DNA from: Chloroflexota bacterium | GTDB taxonomy: Bacteria > Chloroflexota > UBA6077 > JACCZL01 | NCBI GenBank assembly: GCA_030447245.1 | Contig: JAUJPG010000001.1 | Location: 368,164 to 432,163, forward strand | Direction of reading: 5' to 3' | DNA length: 64,000 nt | Shown here: piece by piece, positions 53,608 to 62,487 of the stretch | Layout: the number at the start of each line of letters is the position of its first letter | How positions within the stretch are numbered: position 1 is the first letter of the stretch | Made by a program: the position numbers and the translations under genes | The notes under the pieces: generated by a model | Database searches by the model: none | Told to the model about the DNA's origin: nothing | Seen by the model: only the letters and a program-made list of their open reading frames with translations

Positions 53608-54969
53608 CTAGCGGCCGCTCCAGGCGGGGAACGGATAGCGGACTGGAGCGTCGCGGACGTCGGCGGGCCAGACGCCGCGGAGGGCGCCGTCCTGGATCTG
53701 GCTCGGGTAGCCGGCGCCCTTGACGTTCTTGCCAGTCTCGTCCCAGCCGAGTGGCCCCCAGAACGTTTTGGGATCCATGTCCAGCAGGGCCGCCCGCACG
53801 GCATCGGTTTCAAGCTTGCCGGCCTTCTCGATCCCCAGCTGGAGGACCAGGCCTGCCACGCTGCCGGCGGCGACGAAATAGTTGGCCGGGTAGCCCTTGG
53901 CCTTGGTGATCGCCTCGGAGTACTGCTGGGCGCTGCCGAAGACCGGGCCCTCCGCCTGGAGCGACGGCAGCCACCACTCCGAGCCGATCACGCCCTCGGC
54001 GTCCTTGCCAAGCGAGTTGACGAAGTCGGGGATGGCGGGGCCAGCCGTGAAGGCGAACATCTTGGGGTTGAACTGCAGATCCTTGGCCTGCTTGGTGATC
54101 AGGACCGCGTCCTGGAACAACGTGCTGGCCAGGAACATGTCCGGATTCGCTGCCTTGACCTGGGTCAGGATGGTCGAGACGTCGGTGGCGTTGGCCGGGT
54201 ACTTGTCTTTGAAGACGACGTCGAAGCCGTGGCCGGGGGCGTCCTTCGCGGCGCCCTCGCCAGCGGCGATGCCGAAGGCGTCGTCGCGCATCATGATGGC
54301 CGTCTTGATCGGCTTCGGATCGAGCGTCGCGGCCATGTCGAGCGCGTTGCGCAGGTAGCTCGAGGCGGGCGGCAGAATCGAGAAGACGTACTTGTAGCCG
54401 CGCTCGTAGATCGAGTCGGCGTTCGCCAGCGGAGCGATGGTCAGGACGCCGTACCGCTCGGAGATCGTCGTCGTCGCCTGGGTGATCGCCGACGAGAACG
54501 GCCCCAGGATGAACTGGGCCTTGTCATCCGAGATCAGCTTCTCGGTCAGCCGCGATGCCGTATCGGCCTTGGATTCGTCGTCGTAGACCACCAGCTCAAT
54601 GCTGTGCTTGGTCCCGCCGACGTCGACGCCGCCGGCGTCGTTGACCGTCTTCTGCCAGAACTCGTAGCCGTCCTTTGCCTGATTACCCTCCTTCGCAACG
54701 CCGCCGGTCAGGGCTACGGCGGCGCCAATCGTGAGCATCTGGGTCCCTTTCGCCGGCGCGGCCTGGGCGGCGGGCTTGGACTCGGCGGGCTTGGCTGCCG
54801 CCGCGGCCGTCGGCTGGGCGTCCGCGGCCGGCTTGACATCCGCCGGCTTGGCCGGGGCCGGGCACGCCCCCTGCTGGGCGCAGGCGCTCACCAGTGCCAC
54901 GCCGGCTCCGCCCACCAGGGCCAGCAAGCGCCGTCGAGTGACCGGAGTACTGTTCAACGTGTCTGCCAT
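53608..54969 (-). CDS. livK: Liv-type ABC transporter substrate-binding lipoprotein
   Basis: 453 residues; ATG 54969 after AGGAGG. Signal with lipobox VSAC (Cys about 30), then an Ala/Lys/Pro-rich linker, then a type I periplasmic binding fold: IGAAVALTGGVAKEG, VYDDESKADTASRLTEKLI, ILGPFSSAITQATTTISERYG, AIMMRDDAFG. Such proteins bind branched-chain amino acids, urea, amides or aromatic compounds. Placement between the livF gene and the dihydroorotase-like gene suggests a nitrogen compound such as a pyrimidine or its breakdown product. Confidence 0.88.
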   Translation of the reverse strand: MADTLNSTPVTRRRLLALVGGAGVALVSACAQQGACPAPAKPADVKPAADAQPTAAAAAKPAESKPAAQAAPAKGTQMLTIGAAVALTGGVAKEGNQAKDGYEFWQKTVNDAGGVDVGGTKHSIELVVYDDESKADTASRLTEKLISDDKAQFILGPFSSAITQATTTISERYGVLTIAPLANADSIYERGYKYVFSILPPASSYLRNALDMAATLDPKPIKTAIMMRDDAFGIAAGEGAAKDAPGHGFDVVFKDKYPANATDVSTILTQVKAANPDMFLASTLFQDAVLITKQAKDLQFNPKMFAFTAGPAIPDFVNSLGKDAEGVIGSEWWLPSLQAEGPVFGSAQQYSEAITKAKGYPANYFVAAGSVAGLVLQLGIEKAGKLETDAVRAALLDMDPKTFWGPLGWDETGKNVKGAGYPSQIQDGALRGVWPADVRDAPVRYPFPAWSGR

Positions 54970-55050
54970 CGTCTTGTCCTCCTGTAACAACGGGCCGTGG
55001 GTCGGCGCCTAACTCTCTTTGCCGATGCGTGCGTCCTCTCGGCCGCCCGC

Positions 55051-55839
55051 TCAGATTCCGATGAACGACTCCTGCACGCGCGGGTCGGCCAGCAGCGCCT
55101 CGCGCGAGCCGGCCAGGGTGATCTGCCCGCTCTCGACGACGTAGCCGCGCTCGGCCATTGTCAGCGCATTCGTCACGTCCTGCTCGACAATCAGCAGGGT
55201 CACACCGTCGCGCCGGATCTCGGCGATTGCCTCGATCAGGCGGTCGACGACGACCGGCGCCAGCCCGAGCGACAGCTCGTCGATCAGCAGCACCCGTGGC
55301 CGCGACATTAACGCCCGGCCGATCGCGCACATCTGCTGTTCGCCGCCGCTCATGTGGCCGGCCAGTTGGCCGCGCCGCTCGGACAGCACGGGGAAGAGCG
55401 TCTCGACGCGCTCCAGGTCGCGGTCGATCTCGGCCTTGTCGGAGCGGGCGAACGCGCCCATCAGGAGGTTCTCGCGGACGGTCAGGCCGGCGAAGAGCTG
55501 GCGGCCTTCCGGGACCATCACCACGCCGTGGCCGACCCGCAAGTGGGCCGGCACCGGGCCGAGGTCCTGCCCTTCCAACTCGACCAGCCCGGTCCAGGCC
55601 GGTAGCTGCCCGGCGATCGCCCGCAGGAGCGTCGTCTTGCCGGCCCCGTTGGCCCCAATCAGCGCGACCGCCTCGCCGCTCCGGACCTCCAGGTCAACCC
55701 CCCAGAGCACCTGCACCTGGCCGTAGCCGGTCTCCAGGGCGCGGACGCCCAGGAGGGGCACATGCTCATGGGCGCCCTCGCCTGGGGCCGTTGCGTCAGG
55801 GCGCCCACGGGCCGGCGCCTCGGCGCCTCCGCTATGCAT
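55051..55839 (-). CDS. livF: Liv-type ABC transporter ATPase (LivF)
   Basis: 262 residues, ATG 55839 overlapping the livG stop by eight bases. Walker A GANGAGKTT (about residues 59-67), LivF-type VMVPEGRQLFAGLTVREN, ABC signature HMSGGEQQM, Walker B VLLIDELSLGLAP and the switch His absent/altered as IVEQD. Energises uptake with LivG. The first about 25 residues are a variable extension and the true start could be slightly internal. Confidence 0.92.
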   Translation of the reverse strand: MHSGGAEAPARGRPDATAPGEGAHEHVPLLGVRALETGYGQVQVLWGVDLEVRSGEAVALIGANGAGKTTLLRAIAGQLPAWTGLVELEGQDLGPVPAHLRVGHGVVMVPEGRQLFAGLTVRENLLMGAFARSDKAEIDRDLERVETLFPVLSERRGQLAGHMSGGEQQMCAIGRALMSRPRVLLIDELSLGLAPVVVDRLIEAIAEIRRDGVTLLIVEQDVTNALTMAERGYVVESGQITLAGSREALLADPRVQESFIGI

Positions 55840-56650
55840 CGGCAGTCCTGCGCGCCTCGGCGTAGCGCTGGCCGAGGTAGGCTTCCACGACCGCTGGGTC
55901 GTCGGCCACTTCCCGGGGCGTGCCGAGGGCGATCCTCTTGCCATGGTGGAGTACCAGCACGCGCTGGCACAGCCCCATCACCGCCTTCATCAGGTGCTCG
56001 ATCAGGAAGATGGTGACGCCGCGGTCGTTGACCCGCTGGACCAGCTCCATCACGTCGCCGACCTCGCGCGGGTTGCAGCCGGCCATCACCTCGTCGAGCA
56101 GCAGGACCTGGGGCTCCATCGCCAGCGCGCGGGCGAGCTCCAGCTTCTTGCGCTCGCCGGTTGTCAGCCGCCCGATCTCGGCCCGTCCCAGGTGGGCCAG
56201 ACCCATCCAGTCGAGCACCTCGTCGGCCCGGCCCAGGGCCGCCTTCATCGTCCCTGGCCCGCCGGCCTTGCCGAAGCGGGCGCCGATCGCGACGTTCTCG
56301 CGGACGGTCAGTCCAGGGAAGGGGCGCATCACCTGGAACGTCCGCGCGACGCCCAGCCGAGTGACCTGGTGGGACGGCAAGCCGGTCAGCCGCCGCCCGC
56401 GCAGCACGACGTCGCCGGCCGTCGGCGGAGTCAGCCCACTGATCAGGTTCATCATCGTCGTCTTGCCGGCGCCGTTCGGCCCGATCAAGCCGAGGACTTC
56501 ACCCTGGCGGATCTGGAAGTCGACTGAGTCCACCGCGGTCAGCCCGCCGAAGCGGCAGGTCAGCCCACGCGCTTCGAGGACGTCCGACGAAGGACTGACA
56601 TCCGACGGGGACGCGGCGACGTCGGCGACCGCTTCCTGCTGGTGCGTCAT
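55832..56650 (-). CDS. livG: Liv-type ABC transporter ATPase (LivG)
   Basis: 272 residues; the ATG start overlaps livM by four bases. Walker A GPNGAGKTT (about 57-65), Q-loop region GVARTFQVMRPFPGLTVREN characteristic of LivG, signature LTTGERKKLE, Walker B VLLLDEVMAGCNP, and LIEHLM with the switch His. The signature Ser of LSGGQ is Thr here, common in LivG. Forms the ATPase pair with LivF on the LivHM channel. Confidence 0.92.
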   Translation of the reverse strand: MTHQQEAVADVAASPSDVSPSSDVLEARGLTCRFGGLTAVDSVDFQIRQGEVLGLIGPNGAGKTTMMNLISGLTPPTAGDVVLRGRRLTGLPSHQVTRLGVARTFQVMRPFPGLTVRENVAIGARFGKAGGPGTMKAALGRADEVLDWMGLAHLGRAEIGRLTTGERKKLELARALAMEPQVLLLDEVMAGCNPREVGDVMELVQRVNDRGVTIFLIEHLMKAVMGLCQRVLVLHHGKRIALGTPREVADDPAVVEAYLGQRYAEARRTADA

Positions 56651-57723
56651 GCGGCGTTGTCCGTCGGTCGGTGGCCGGCGGCGGTCCGGCGCCGGCCACG
56701 CCAGGCCAGCCCGTTGCGGAAGGCGTTCATCAGCCCGCCCGGCAGGAACAACACGATCAGCACGATGATGATGCCCAGGACGGCCAGGTGGCCGTGGGCA
56801 AACTGCGACCAGACGAAGTTGCCGATCAGGTGGAGGACGAACGCCCCGAGGATCGGGCCGAAGACGGTGCCGGCCCCGCCGAGCAGCATCATCATGAAGT
56901 ACTCGGTGCCACGGACGATGTCAAACGCGACCGGCGGCTCGATGAAGCCAGACCAGATCGCGTAAACCCCGCCGACGATCGCGGTGCAGGCCGCGCTGGT
57001 GCACCACGCGGCGACCTTGTAGCGCGTGGTGTCGATGCCCATGACGGCGGCCGCCTGCTCGTCGCCCTTGATCGCCCGAAGGCCGTAGCCCAGGCTCGAT
57101 CGCGAGATCGTCCAGACCAGCAGGGTGTAGCCGACCATCAGCCCGAACATCAGGAAGTACATCAACATCGAGAACTGTGCCGGCGACATCCGGATGATCG
57201 GGATGTTCAGACCCTGGCCGCCGCCCAAGAAGCCCATGTTGGTGACCAGCTCGCGGGTCCCCTCCATGATGCCGATCGTCGCAATGGCGAAGTAGTGGCC
57301 CTTCAGGCGGAGGATCGGCAGCCCGAGCAGCGCCGCGATCACCGTCGCCAGCAGGGCGCCAAGCAGCACGGCGGCCGGTGCCGGCACGGTCTGCTGCATC
57401 AAGAAGCCCGTCGCGTACGCGCCGATGCCGAAGTAGACACCATTGCCGAAGTCGGCGTAGCCGGTGAAGCCGGCGATGATGTTCAGGCTCTGTGCCAGCG
57501 CTGCCAGCATGAAGACCATCGTGAACACGCGAACCCAGTACGCCGAGGTGAGCCACGGCAGCGCGACCAGCGCCAGGCCAGCACACGCCAGCAGCCCGAT
57601 CCAGACCGGTTGGCGAACCACCCCGCCGGTCGCTGGCGCAACCGGCGCGACCGCCGTCGGCGTGTCGACCGTCAGCGCGCGGACGTCGCTTGTCCGCACG
57701 TCCTCGGACGGTTTCGTGGCCAT
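56647..57723 (-). CDS. livM: Liv-type ABC transporter permease (LivM)
   Basis: 358 residues with eight to nine membrane helices after a 35-residue cytoplasmic N-terminus. LivM features: GYADFGNGVYFGIGAYATG, LRLKGHYFAIATIGIMEG, YGLRAIKGDEQAAAVMGID (coupling loop) and MMLLGGAGTVFGPILGAF. Two bases separate its ATG from the livH stop. Partner of LivH in the translocation channel. Confidence 0.91.
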   Translation of the reverse strand: MATKPSEDVRTSDVRALTVDTPTAVAPVAPATGGVVRQPVWIGLLACAGLALVALPWLTSAYWVRVFTMVFMLAALAQSLNIIAGFTGYADFGNGVYFGIGAYATGFLMQQTVPAPAAVLLGALLATVIAALLGLPILRLKGHYFAIATIGIMEGTRELVTNMGFLGGGQGLNIPIIRMSPAQFSMLMYFLMFGLMVGYTLLVWTISRSSLGYGLRAIKGDEQAAAVMGIDTTRYKVAAWCTSAACTAIVGGVYAIWSGFIEPPVAFDIVRGTEYFMMMLLGGAGTVFGPILGAFVLHLIGNFVWSQFAHGHLAVLGIIIVLIVLFLPGGLMNAFRNGLAWRGRRRTAAGHRPTDNAA

Positions 57724-57725
57724 CG

Positions 57726-58598
57726 CTACTTGACCTCGGCGAAGAACTGCTTGCCCATGATGCCTTCAGGACGGAGGACGAGGACGAGGACGAGGATGCC
57801 GAAGCCGATGGCCTGCTGGTAGGAGGGGCCGATCAGCGCGGCGCCGAGCGACTCGGCCATCCCCAGCACCAGCCCGCCGATGAGCGCGCCCTGGACCGTG
57901 CCGAGGCCGCCAAGGGTGGCGATGACGAACGCCTTGCCGATGAACACCTGACCCATGAACGGTGTGATCGTAATCGTCACGGCTAGGAGCGAGCCGGCCG
58001 CGCCGGCCAGGGCCGCGCCGATCCCGAACGTCACGGCGTAGATCTGGGCGATGTCGACGCCGACCAACTGGGCCGCCTGGCGGTTGAGCGCCGTCGCGCG
58101 GATCGCTCGCCCGAGCTTGCTGCGCCCGAGGTAGAAATTCAGCCCGGCGACGATCAGGATCGCAACCACGCACGCCCCCAGCCGCTGGTATGGGACGATC
58201 ACCCCGGCGAAGCTCAGCCCGGAACCGGCGTAGCTCGGCGTGACCGACCGGTAGTCACTGGTGAACGCCAGCAGCGCCAGGTCGATCAGGAAGAGCGAGA
58301 GCCCGAAGGTCAGGACCAGGGTCATGAACACGCCGTGGGGTATGACGCGGTTGATGAGAAAGCGCTGCAAGACGTAGCCGAGCAAGAAGAGGACGAACAT
58401 CGAGGCCGGGATCGAGATGAACGGGTCGATCCCGGCGTAGGTGAACAGCAGGAAGGTGATGTATGCCCCCAACATGACCATCGCTCCGTGGGCGATGTTG
58501 ATGATGTTCAGCACTCCCCAGGTCAGCGAGAAGCCGACCCCAACGGCGGCGTAGATCCCGCCGAGCAGCAGCCCGTTGACCAGCACCTGCGGCGACAT
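57726..58598 (-). CDS. livH: Liv-type ABC transporter permease (LivH)
   Basis: 290 residues; ATG 58598 behind a GGTGGACGAGAGAG leader. LivH features: LVNGLLLGGIYAAVGVGFSL, WGVLNIINIAHGAMVMLGAY, coupling loop LGRAIRATALNRQAAQLVGV, and IATLGGLGTVQGALIGG. Eighty bases downstream of pyrD, and the first gene of a complete HMGF-K set that continues leftward. Confidence 0.92.
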   Translation of the reverse strand: MSPQVLVNGLLLGGIYAAVGVGFSLTWGVLNIINIAHGAMVMLGAYITFLLFTYAGIDPFISIPASMFVLFLLGYVLQRFLINRVIPHGVFMTLVLTFGLSLFLIDLALLAFTSDYRSVTPSYAGSGLSFAGVIVPYQRLGACVVAILIVAGLNFYLGRSKLGRAIRATALNRQAAQLVGVDIAQIYAVTFGIGAALAGAAGSLLAVTITITPFMGQVFIGKAFVIATLGGLGTVQGALIGGLVLGMAESLGAALIGPSYQQAIGFGILVLVLVLRPEGIMGKQFFAEVK

Positions 58599-58678
58599 GC
58601 GGCTCTCTCGTCCACCTTTCCTGACGCGCCCACCCCGAGCATCGGCAAGATACCCGAGCGATCTGAGGACGCGCCAGG

Positions 58679-59713
58679 TCAACGCTGTACAGAACGGGAG
58701 GGCGCCGGTTGGGCAGGATGCCCTGTTGACGCGGCGAGCGTCAGCTCGGGGGCGGTTTCGGCGGCGCCCCGGTCGGTCCTCAGCGTGCCGATCAGGTCGC
58801 GGATCGACTCGAGACCACGGTCGCGGACGTAGTCGGCGATGCCGTCGATCACGCCGAGCATGGCATCCGGGCGGGTGAACGTCGCCGTCCCGACCTGGAC
58901 CACGGTCGCCCCAACGACGAGGAACTCGAGCGCGTCGCATGCGCGGGCGATCCCCCCGCAGCCGATGACCGGGATCGAGACCGCCTTGCGGACCTCCCAG
59001 ACCATCCGCAGCGCGATCGGCTTGATCGCCGGACCGGACAGTCCGCCGACCATGTTGCCGATTACCGGCGCCCGGGTGTCCAGGTCGACGGCCATCCCAA
59101 CCAGCGTGTTGACCGCGGTGATCGCCGTCGCCCCGCCGGCCTCGGAGGCCCGCGCGATCTCCGCGATCGAGGTCACGTTCGGGGTCAGCTTCGAGATGAC
59201 CGGGACGGTCGAGCGGTCGACCACGCCGCGGACGACCGCCTCGACCTGGGCCGGGCTGGCCCCCATCTCGATTCCACCGGCTTCCAGGTTCGGGCACGAG
59301 ACGTTCAGCTCCAGCGCGGCGATGCCGGGCACGCCGCGCAGCCGGTCAGCCAGGTCCCAGTACTCCTCGACGGAGAGCCCACCCAGGCTGACGATCGTCG
59401 GCGTCTGCCAGCGGCGGTACTCGGGGAGGATCTGCTCGACAAAGGCGTCAACGCCCCGGCTCGGGATGCCGACCGAGTTGAGCATTCCGCCTGGCGTTTC
59501 GGCCAGCCGATGGGCCGGATTGCCGGAGCGGGCGCCGAAGAAGATCGTCTTGGTGACCATTGCCCCGAGTCGGTTGAGGTCGAAGAGCGACCCGAGCTCC
59601 GGCCCGAAGCAGCCCGAGGCTGGCATGACCGGGTTGTCCAGCCCGAGCGGACCGAGCGCGACGCGCAGGTCCGGGCCGTAGTCATGGCGCCGCGGCGCGT
59701 TCTGTGTGCTCAT
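58679..59713 (-). CDS. pyrD: Dihydroorotate dehydrogenase, class 1B catalytic subunit
   Basis: 344 residues. FMN-binding TIM barrel: GPLGLDNPVMPASGCFG, TIFFGARSGNP, PGGMLNSVGIPS, ELNVSCPN with the class 1 active-site Cys, KLTPNVTSI, IPVIGCGGI and VQVGTA for the phosphate site. Class 1B enzymes work with the iron-sulfur flavoprotein PyrK and use NAD; the pyrK gene is immediately upstream with a 4-bp overlap. Oxidises dihydroorotate to orotate, or the reverse in catabolic settings. C-terminal 30 residues are low-complexity. Confidence 0.92.
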   Translation of the reverse strand: MSTQNAPRRHDYGPDLRVALGPLGLDNPVMPASGCFGPELGSLFDLNRLGAMVTKTIFFGARSGNPAHRLAETPGGMLNSVGIPSRGVDAFVEQILPEYRRWQTPTIVSLGGLSVEEYWDLADRLRGVPGIAALELNVSCPNLEAGGIEMGASPAQVEAVVRGVVDRSTVPVISKLTPNVTSIAEIARASEAGGATAITAVNTLVGMAVDLDTRAPVIGNMVGGLSGPAIKPIALRMVWEVRKAVSIPVIGCGGIARACDALEFLVVGATVVQVGTATFTRPDAMLGVIDGIADYVRDRGLESIRDLIGTLRTDRGAAETAPELTLAASTGHPAQPAPSRSVQR

Positions 59714-60624
59714 TGCGCCTTTCCGATCGCCTCTGCCCGCGCCAGGAATACCGGGCCGTCTTTGCAGACGAGCGGGGCTTCGGAGGCCAAGCCCTTTTCG
59801 CCGGTCGAGCAGCCGTGGCAGTAGCCGAGGCCGCAGGCCATCCGCGCTTCGAGCGAGACCTCGACCCGCGCGTCCAGCCGGCGCCCGACTTGCGCCGCTA
59901 ACCGCAGCAGCCGCTCCGAGCCGCAGACCGCGACCTGATCGACGGCACGGTCCCGAAGCTGCGCGTCGAGTCGAGCGCGCAGCCGCTCGACGTCGCTCGA
60001 GCCGTCGGTGTCGACGACCGGCCAGACGGTCGCCCCGATCCGTTCCAGGAAGTCGGTCGCGACGATCGCATCCGGCCGCCGCGCGCTGACGATGGCGTGG
60101 ACCGCGACGCCGCGGGCCCGCGCCCGGGCGGCCAGCGCCGTGAGCGAGCAGATGCCGATCCCGCGCCCCAGCAGGAGCAGGCTGGCGGTCGTCTCTGCCA
60201 GGCTGAACGGGCGGCCGAGTGGGCCGACCGCGGTCATCAACTCGCCGACCGGCCAGGCGGCCATCCGGGCAGTCCCGTCTCCGAAGACGCGGTACAGGAA
60301 GTCAACTCGGCCGGTCGCGGCGTCCCAGTCGTACAGCGCCATCGGCCGCGGCAGGACTGGGCTGTCCTCGCCGCCGCGAGCGACAGTCAGCATCGCAAAC
60401 TGGCCAGGCTCGGCGCGGCTGGCCATCGTCGGCGCGTCGAGCGTCGTCAGGACATGGTCTGCCGCGACCCGGACGTGCTCCAGCACGGGCGCGTGCTCCA
60501 GGGTTGGCTCGGTGCGCCCGATGTCGGGGATGCACGCCAACCGGACTCGGACCGAGCTTGCAGTCCAGGAGCCCACCATGTCCGACGCCAGGGCTGGGTC
60601 TGCCGGCGAGATGTCCGGGGTCAC
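59710..60624 (-). CDS. pyrK: Dihydroorotate dehydrogenase electron-transfer subunit (PyrK)
   Basis: 304 residues. Ferredoxin-reductase-type FAD domain (SRAEPGQFAMLTV, PVLPRPMALYDWD), NAD domain (LLLLGRGIGICSLTALA), and the C-terminal [2Fe-2S] cluster with four Cys in ACGLGYCHGC and VCKDGP. In PyrK it passes electrons between NAD and the FMN of PyrD. The usual GGIG of the NAD site is RGIG here. N-terminal about 45 residues extend beyond the family. Overlaps pyrD and the carbamoylase gene by four bases each. Confidence 0.9.
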   Translation of the reverse strand: MTPDISPADPALASDMVGSWTASSVRVRLACIPDIGRTEPTLEHAPVLEHVRVAADHVLTTLDAPTMASRAEPGQFAMLTVARGGEDSPVLPRPMALYDWDAATGRVDFLYRVFGDGTARMAAWPVGELMTAVGPLGRPFSLAETTASLLLLGRGIGICSLTALAARARARGVAVHAIVSARRPDAIVATDFLERIGATVWPVVDTDGSSDVERLRARLDAQLRDRAVDQVAVCGSERLLRLAAQVGRRLDARVEVSLEARMACGLGYCHGCSTGEKGLASEAPLVCKDGPVFLARAEAIGKAQ

Positions 60625-61985
60625 GCGACCTCTTCGCTCAGGAAGCGGTCAAGGCGGAGAAGGCTGGCGTAGAGGGCGCGGACGCCGCTGACGATGTCGT
60701 CGACCCCGGTCCACTCCTCGGGGACGTGGCTGGCGCCGTTGTGGCTCGGAACGAACAGCATTGCCGCGGGCATCCGGCGGGCCAGGATCTGGGCGTCGTG
60801 GCCGGCCCCGCTCGACATCACCCGGTGGGTCAGCCCAAGCTCGACGCAGCCGTCTTTGGTGATCCGCCGCAGCCAGAGCGGCAGGACGCTCGGCGAGGTG
60901 TCGGAGACGACGACGTGCTCCAGGTCGAGGCCACGTCGGGCACACACCTGCTCGCACAGCTCGACGACTCTCCAAGCCGTGTCACGCTGCCGGTCGCTGT
61001 CTATGTCGCGGACGTCGACCGCCAGCTCGACGCTGCCGGGGATGGTCGTGATGCTGTTCGGGGAGACCGAGAACCGCCCAACGGTCGCCACGGTCGTCCG
61101 GCGGTTCGGTTCGTTGGCCAGGGCTTCGATACCCAGGACGATCTCCGCCGCGCCGGCCAGGGCGTCCTTGCGCGACTCCATCGGCGTGCCGCCGGAGTGG
61201 TCGGCTCGGCCGTGGACCAATACGCGCAAGCGGGTGTTGCCGGCAACGGCGTCAACGATCCCGACCTGGAGGCCGCGGGCTTCGAGCAGACGGGCCTGCT
61301 CGATGTGCAGCTCCAGGAACGCGGCCACCGACCCGTCCGGCCAGCGCGCCTCTTCGATCTGACGCGGGTCGATCCCAAGGGCGGCCATCGCGGCTGCCAG
61401 CGTCGTCCCATCGGCGTCGACCAGCCGCTCGGCGTCGCGCGGGCTGAGCATGCCGGTGACCGCCTTCGATCCCAGGCACGCCTCGCCGAAGCGGGCGCCC
61501 TCCTCGTTGGCGAACGCCACCATCCGCAGCGGGTGGGCCGTCGTCACGCCGCCTTCCTCGAGCAGCCGGACGATCTCGAGCGCGCCGACGACGCCGACGA
61601 TGCCGTCGAAGCGGCCGCCATTCGGTACCGAGTCAAGGTGAGAGCCGAAGGCCAGGAACGGCAGGTCGGCACGGGCGCCAGGTCGCTCGCCGATCGTGTT
61701 GCCGAAAGCGTCAACGCGGACCGTCAGGCCTGCCTCGGCCATCCAGGCGCCGACGACTCGGTGCGCCTCGCGCTCTTCTGGCGTGAACGCCAGGCGGCTG
61801 ACCGACGCTCGGCCGTCACCGCCGATCTCGCTCAGCCGCTGGAGCGCTTGGGCCAGTCGAACCGGGTCGGGGCCCGGCTCGTCAGGGGCATCAGGGGTGA
61901 GCCGGATTTCGCCGTCGGGGCGGGTTCCCTCTCCGCCATCCTCCACGAGCGGCGTCGGGGCCTTCGCCAGGTCACCGGTCGCCAT
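60621..61985 (-). CDS. M20-family N-carbamoyl amidohydrolase (ureidopropionase/allantoate type)
   Basis: 454 residues. Zinc peptidase-like fold with ligands in FGSHLDSVPNGGRFDG, FANEEGARFG, ELHIEQAR, and a C-terminal HNGASHVPEEW; the lid domain motif HSGGTPM is present. Family members hydrolyse N-carbamoyl amino acids, beta-ureidopropionate or allantoate with release of ammonia and CO2. In this cluster with pyrD, pyrK and a dihydroorotase-like enzyme, N-carbamoyl-aspartate (ureidosuccinate) is an attractive substrate, which is inference. Overlaps the next upstream gene by 14 bases. Confidence 0.88.
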   Translation of the reverse strand: MATGDLAKAPTPLVEDGGEGTRPDGEIRLTPDAPDEPGPDPVRLAQALQRLSEIGGDGRASVSRLAFTPEEREAHRVVGAWMAEAGLTVRVDAFGNTIGERPGARADLPFLAFGSHLDSVPNGGRFDGIVGVVGALEIVRLLEEGGVTTAHPLRMVAFANEEGARFGEACLGSKAVTGMLSPRDAERLVDADGTTLAAAMAALGIDPRQIEEARWPDGSVAAFLELHIEQARLLEARGLQVGIVDAVAGNTRLRVLVHGRADHSGGTPMESRKDALAGAAEIVLGIEALANEPNRRTTVATVGRFSVSPNSITTIPGSVELAVDVRDIDSDRQRDTAWRVVELCEQVCARRGLDLEHVVVSDTSPSVLPLWLRRITKDGCVELGLTHRVMSSGAGHDAQILARRMPAAMLFVPSHNGASHVPEEWTGVDDIVSGVRALYASLLRLDRFLSEEVA

Positions 61986-62487
61986 CGCCGCCCCCCGCGA
62001 TGGGGCTCAGCCCCGGAGTTTCGGGTTCCGCCTCGGGCGGTGAGTCTGCCAGCGCCAGAACGTCGGGCGCCTCGGCCGTTCCGAGCAGCGCCGCGGTGGC
62101 CGCGAGCTGTGCGCCGCGGCTATCGAGGTAGCCCTGGACCATCCGCCGAATCTGCGAGTCAGGGGTCGTCGGCGCCACGAACACGGCCCGCGCTCCGGGC
62201 GGGACCGTCGCCGCGGCGGTCACCAGTCCCTCGTCGTCCGAGAGGACGATCACCGGTGCGCCCAGTCGCAGGCCGACTGCGTAGCCCAGGATAGCGCTAT
62301 GCAGGCCCTCCCAGACGACGACGACGTCTGGCCGATCGGCGCCGAGCCGCGCGGCCAACATCGTCGCCAGCGCATCCGTTGTCGTTGGGTCGCGCAGCGT
62401 GTCCGGCCCACCGGCGGTCGTCCGGCGCGCGCCGGGTCGCGCCAGGCCGACCCGCCCGAGTAGGTCCCAGACGTCCGGCTGCGTCAT
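61972..62487 (-). CDS. Degenerate phosphoribosyltransferase-like protein
   Basis: 171 residues, overlapping pyrE by four bases and the carbamoylase gene by 14. Alpha-beta pattern of a PRTase: GADRPDVVVVWEGLHSAILGYAVGLRLG, then VIVLSDDEGLV and ARAVFVAPTT where a PRPP loop (VxDDxxTTG) would be. The PRPP loop acids and TTG are not conserved, so it probably lacks transferase activity and may be a regulatory or structural partner of PyrE. A C-terminal acidic, Pro-rich tail follows. Confidence 0.6.
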   Translation of the reverse strand: MTQPDVWDLLGRVGLARPGARRTTAGGPDTLRDPTTTDALATMLAARLGADRPDVVVVWEGLHSAILGYAVGLRLGAPVIVLSDDEGLVTAAATVPPGARAVFVAPTTPDSQIRRMVQGYLDSRGAQLAATAALLGTAEAPDVLALADSPPEAEPETPGLSPIAGGGDGDR

